This document shows positions 63,934-64,000 of a stretch of DNA of 64,000 nucleotides, one piece after another (the stretch's first letter is position 1; each line of letters starts with the position of its first letter). Both the position numbers and the translations under genes were made by a program. The notes under the pieces were generated by a model, which worked only from the letters and a program-made list of their open reading frames with translations, was not told where the DNA came from and ran no database searches. The stretch covers positions 124,001-188,000 of the forward strand of contig NZ_JAEKPD010000008.1 of the NCBI RefSeq assembly GCF_016412875.1, given 5' to 3'. Source of the stretch: Palleronia pontilimi (GTDB taxonomy: Bacteria > Pseudomonadota > Alphaproteobacteria > Rhodobacterales > Rhodobacteraceae).

Positions 63934-64000
63934 CCGCAGTCGGCACCGCTTGCCTCGATCCGCGCGGCGGGCCAGAACGCAGACCATGATCGACACTGCG

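Overview
The window looks like chromosomal core DNA of a marine-type alphaproteobacterium of the Rhodobacteraceae (Roseobacter group). The evidence is high GC with strong codon bias, the CtrA/SciP pair, Usg, an IscR lacking the usual cysteine ligands, an alphaproteobacterial suf operon, DUF6456/DUF6477 proteins, a non-pyrrolysine MttB homologue and an IalB-type protein. I see no prophage, insertion sequence, CRISPR array or integrase. The long reading frames opposite real genes are codon-bias shadows.

Layout. 1-3.2 kb: mfd (3' end outside the window). 3.5-9.7 kb: a scattered polyamine set (PLP ornithine/lysine decarboxylase, speD, speE), interrupted by a PQQ-type sugar dehydrogenase lipoprotein and the rplM-rpsI operon. 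9.9-16.9 kb: gyrA, a BLUF photoreceptor, a DoxX-like protein, trmFO, gluQ, hisI and a NifU-like scaffold. 17.0-23.0 kb: a minus-strand cell-cycle and DNA-maintenance block, read as sciP, ctrA, ligA, recG, and then a 39-codon membrane-peptide gene with its own LexA-type box and terminator. 23.1-30.2 kb: mnmA, a hydroxyisobutyrate-dehydrogenase-like enzyme, a penicillin acylase, a VIT-type transporter and a HerA-like ATPase. 30.2-30.65 kb: a gene-free stretch with two intrinsic terminators that probably end small RNAs. 30.65-36.5 kb: envelope genes (ialB, ketosynthase, acyl carrier protein, lpxD, an L,D-transpeptidase and a divergent MepK-like peptidase).

36.5-50 kb: HAD hydrolase, lipA, DUF6456/DUF6477, mttB homologue, guaA, DMT transporter, FadL-type porin, an uncharacterised P-loop protein next to metA, a lipoprotein hydrolase, ppk2-tetR and tRNA-Arg(CCG). 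50-59.5 kb: the suf operon on the minus strand (iscR, cysteine desulfurase, sufB, three accessory genes, sufC, sufD, two Yip1-like membrane proteins, sufS). 59.6-64 kb: alpha/beta hydrolase, wrbA, a Pmp3 peptide, icd, a secreted pentapeptide-repeat protein and a small secreted protein.

The most promising unexplained items are: (1) the LexA-boxed 39-residue membrane peptide after recG, which has the architecture of an SOS division inhibitor; (2) the two predicted small RNAs upstream of ialB; (3) the CtrA boxes between sciP and ctrA; (4) the accessory genes inside the suf operon; and (5) the conserved-looking P-loop protein beside metA.
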